Positions 31,129-32,672 of a DNA stretch of 32,672 nucleotides are shown in pieces. The notes under the pieces were generated by a model, which was given only the letters and a program-made list of their open reading frames with translations, did no database searches and was not told the DNA's origin. The position numbers and the translations under genes are program-made. Source of the DNA: Nitrospirales bacterium. GTDB lineage: Bacteria; Nitrospirota; Nitrospiria; Nitrospirales; UBA8639. Every line of letters starts with the position of its first letter. The stretch's first letter is position 1. The DNA lies in NCBI GenBank assembly GCA_022824735.1, contig JAJDZI010000135.1, positions 1 to 32,672 on the forward strand, in the 5' to 3' direction.

Positions 31129-32157
31129 CTACTCCCGCACGGGACCGAGAGCGCCCAGGTGTGAAAACTCGCCGACGTTCAGCAGTGGAGAATCGGCCTG
31201 CAATCGATAATCTCCACGATCAGGCGCGACAAACTTGGGGGCAACGGACACATCCGAAAAAGCCTGGGGCCCGGAAGACGCGGGTTGGCCATCGGCCTGA
31301 TACTTCACGGCAACCTGATAGAATCCGTTATGCGCGACGGCCACATTGTTCTTGACCGGCCACGCGACGCCCACTTGGGCTTCGTCAATAATATTGCCCG
31401 CCACCCTGCCCGTTGCCTCGTCCTGAAACTTGACCCCGCCCTGATTTCCAACAAGGGTATTCTGAATCAACGCGGCGTGACCTTGATCGGCCACAAGAAC
31501 AGCTTCAAACAAGCTTCGCGTAATGACGTTCCGTTCCACGCGCACGATCGACGTGCCCCCGACCGACACCCCATGGTCATTATCGTGAATCAGGTTGCCG
31601 GTCAGCGTGGCCTGAGAATCCGCAAACGCGATGCCCGTGGTTTCACTGCCGCCTATCACGCAATCTTCGACGCGCACGTTTTGCACTTGTTGGCCGAAGA
31701 CGAAACCATTGACGTTGAGATTCTTGAGGGTCACGCCTGAACCATTGAAAATGCCGACGCCCAGCCCGCCGTGTTGTTGAACGGTCAATCCGCGAATTTC
31801 CACGTTCGTGGCCCCATAAGGCCATTTTCCAATATGCAGCGTGCCGACCCGTTTCAGACCCGCGAGAAAAACTTGTTCCGGACCTTCGCCAATGACCTTC
31901 AGCCCTTCTTTGCTGTGGACCGTCACGTCCTCGACGTAGCGCCCGGCCCTGATGAAAATGGTATCCCCATCCTGCGCTTGATCAATGGCCTCCTGAATGG
32001 ACGTGAAATGTCCGGACCCGTCCAGGGCCACGTTCCAGGTTGCCCCCGTGCCGGACGTTCCATCACCGGCCCCACCCGGCTCTTGAGCAAGTACAGGGCT
32101 TGCGCCAAGCAGCACACTCAACGTCAACGCGCCGATAGTAAAAATCGTTGCCGTCAT
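31129..32157 (-). CDS. Secreted right-handed parallel beta-helix protein (NosD/PbH1-like)
   Basis: A 342-residue exported protein. A signal peptide (about residues 1-25, ending VLAQEPG) is followed by a Gly-rich linker and then repeating strands typical of parallel beta-helix proteins: FTSIQEAIDQAQDGDTIFIRAGRYVED, NVEIRGLTV, GVTLKNLNVNGF, GNLIHDNDHGVSVGG and more Asn-ladder-like repeats. Such folds occur in copper-chaperone NosD, pectate lyases and many surface proteins; no catalytic residues point to a particular activity. The ATG at 32157 has GAGG eight bases upstream. The upstream ATG at 32187 adds ten residues and is less likely. Confidence 0.88.
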   Translation of the reverse strand: MTATIFTIGALTLSVLLGASPVLAQEPGGAGDGTSGTGATWNVALDGSGHFTSIQEAIDQAQDGDTIFIRAGRYVEDVTVHSKEGLKVIGEGPEQVFLAGLKRVGTLHIGKWPYGATNVEIRGLTVQQHGGLGVGIFNGSGVTLKNLNVNGFVFGQQVQNVRVEDCVIGGSETTGIAFADSQATLTGNLIHDNDHGVSVGGTSIVRVERNVITRSLFEAVLVADQGHAALIQNTLVGNQGGVKFQDEATGRVAGNIIDEAQVGVAWPVKNNVAVAHNGFYQVAVKYQADGQPASSGPQAFSDVSVAPKFVAPDRGDYRLQADSPLLNVGEFSHLGALGPVRE

Positions 32158-32244
32158 TCCATCCTCTTCCGCATATCCCCGAATCATTCATGGGAGACAC
32201 AAGGGCACATACAGGAAGGACATTTTCCCGGTCAAGCCGGGATT

Positions 32245-32274
32245 GTCGGATTACGCTTCGCTAATCCGACCTAC
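32245..32274. repeat. Short palindromic repeat (GTCGGATTA type)
   Basis: GTCGGATTACGCTTCGCTAA followed by TCCGACCTAC forms a nine-base-pair stem, GTCGGATTA against TAATCCGAC. It matches a palindrome dispersed in many environmental genomes, to my memory. It lies in the gene-free spacer between the beta-helix gene and coaE. Confidence 0.75.
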
Positions 32275-32321
32275 CTCAACCGTCACCAATGCCTCCTTCC
32301 GTCATTCCCGACGTTTCCCCT

Positions 32322-32558
32322 CTGTCATCCCTGTAGATGTTCGCTCATTCGTTGACAGCATGTAGGGACAACCCCCTGTGGTTGTCCTTTCTGTGGAGGG
32401 CAGGCCCCGGGGCCTGCCCCGACTCACCCTCACCTTCATCCTCTCCCATCAAGGGAGAGGACATGCCATGCCATGCCTCCTCTCGCCCCTTTGTGGGAGA
32501 GGGCTGGGGTGAGGGGGAACATTGTCAACGAATGGCTGAACACATACAGGAATGACGG
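32322..32558. repeat. Compound repeat bounded by 36-bp imperfect inverted arms
   Basis: The left arm (32322-32357) runs from CTGTCATCCCTGTAGATGTT to CATTCGTTGACA, and the right arm (32523-32558) is its inverse with about 30 of 36 positions matching. Between them are several smaller hairpins: GGGACAACCCCC against GGTTGTCC, GGCAGGCCCC against GGGGCCTGCC, and CCTCTCCC against GGGAGAGG, plus a closing GGGGTGAGGGGG unit like the other repeats here. Including the flanks at 32158-32642 there is no gene, about 485 nt. Confidence 0.8.
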
Positions 32559-32642
32559 TTCGTGTGTTTTGGGCTCTTTTCACACCAGTGATACATTCGC
32601 GGCTTTCGGAGATCGAAAAAATTTTCTATACTGGAAGATCCG

Positions 32643-32672
32643 ATGATCTTGGTAGGCCTGACAGGAGGACTC
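32643..32672 (+). CDS. coaE: Dephospho-CoA kinase, N-terminus only (cut by window end)
   Basis: The last thirty bases encode MILVGLTGGL, which matches the start of dephospho-CoA kinases, where the P-loop GLTGGxxxGKS follows directly. This enzyme performs the last step of CoA synthesis. A GGAAG lies shortly before the ATG, and TATACT at 32627-32632 could be a -10 box, though its position would leave almost no leader. Only ten codons are visible, so the call rests on this short match. Confidence 0.55.
   Translation, partial: MILVGLTGGL

Noticed and set aside
1..32672. CRISPR array
   Set aside because: No regularly spaced short direct repeats with unique spacers were seen; all repeats found are dispersed or palindromic.

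Overview
The window carries only bacterial genes: single-copy housekeeping genes, a molybdate ABC transporter, and intergenic spacers littered with short palindromic repeats. The gene content suggests a Gram-negative chemolithotroph of the Nitrospirota (Nitrospira-like). The pointers are a biotin-dependent two-subunit pyruvate carboxylase, an alginate_exp-type outer-membrane porin next to modABC, an oxygen-dependent protoporphyrinogen oxidase, and a CysK/MoeB/ThrC/MoaD/NIL/JAMM sulfur-carrier operon. The taxon is inferred from gene content recalled from memory; no database was searched.

Layout. (1) 1-5.97 kb, minus strand: tRNA-Gly(CCC), tyrS, a ComEA-like helix-hairpin-helix protein, dihydrolipoamide dehydrogenase, gcvH, a TPR lipoprotein with a possible glycosidase-like domain, and ndk. 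(2) 6.2-7.93 kb, plus strand: an MltF-like lytic transglycosylase, a small coiled-coil protein and a class III-type sirtuin. (3) 8.0-13.2 kb, plus strand: a tight operon behind a good sigma70 promoter, thiS-like, cysK, moeB-like 1, thrC, moaD-like, NIL, moeB-like 2, JAMM peptidase. It reads as two parallel sets of sulfur carrier, E1-like enzyme and fold-type-II PLP enzyme, sharing one JAMM protease. Both carriers hide their Gly-Gly end behind extra residues. (4) 13.2-14.65 kb: a small AT-richer patch with a secreted protein, a two-TM protein and a truncated TbpB-like beta-barrel fragment. (5) 14.7-18.8 kb, minus strand: an outer-membrane porin followed by modA, modB and modC. (6) 19.0-25.1 kb: a stand-alone Lrp/AsnC ligand-binding domain on plus, then a minus-strand run of two tiny genes, a hypothetical gene, hemE, hemG, acylphosphatase, apt, a DksA/TraR protein with a histone-like tail, and queC. 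(7) 25.3-31.1 kb, plus strand: fmdB, a PstS-like binding protein, pycA, pycB, then tenA. (8) 31.1-32.67 kb: a secreted beta-helix protein on minus, a repeat-rich spacer, and the first ten codons of coaE.

Repeats. A roughly 143-bp element with 18-bp terminal inverted repeats and no coding capacity, like a MITE, occurs three times (3258-3400, 25321-25478, 30180-30322). A fourth, degenerate end at about 24699-24731 appears to supply the start codon of the gene beside it. Other GC-rich hairpin families recur at 1406, 3811, 5432, 17268, 32245 and 32322-32558, and two of them run into coding sequence (the ComEA-like C-terminus and the modA 5' end).

The strongest candidate for an under-described system is the paired sulfur-carrier operon, where each masked carrier tail coincides with the start codon of the next gene. 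The MITE-like family and its effect on gene starts comes second.
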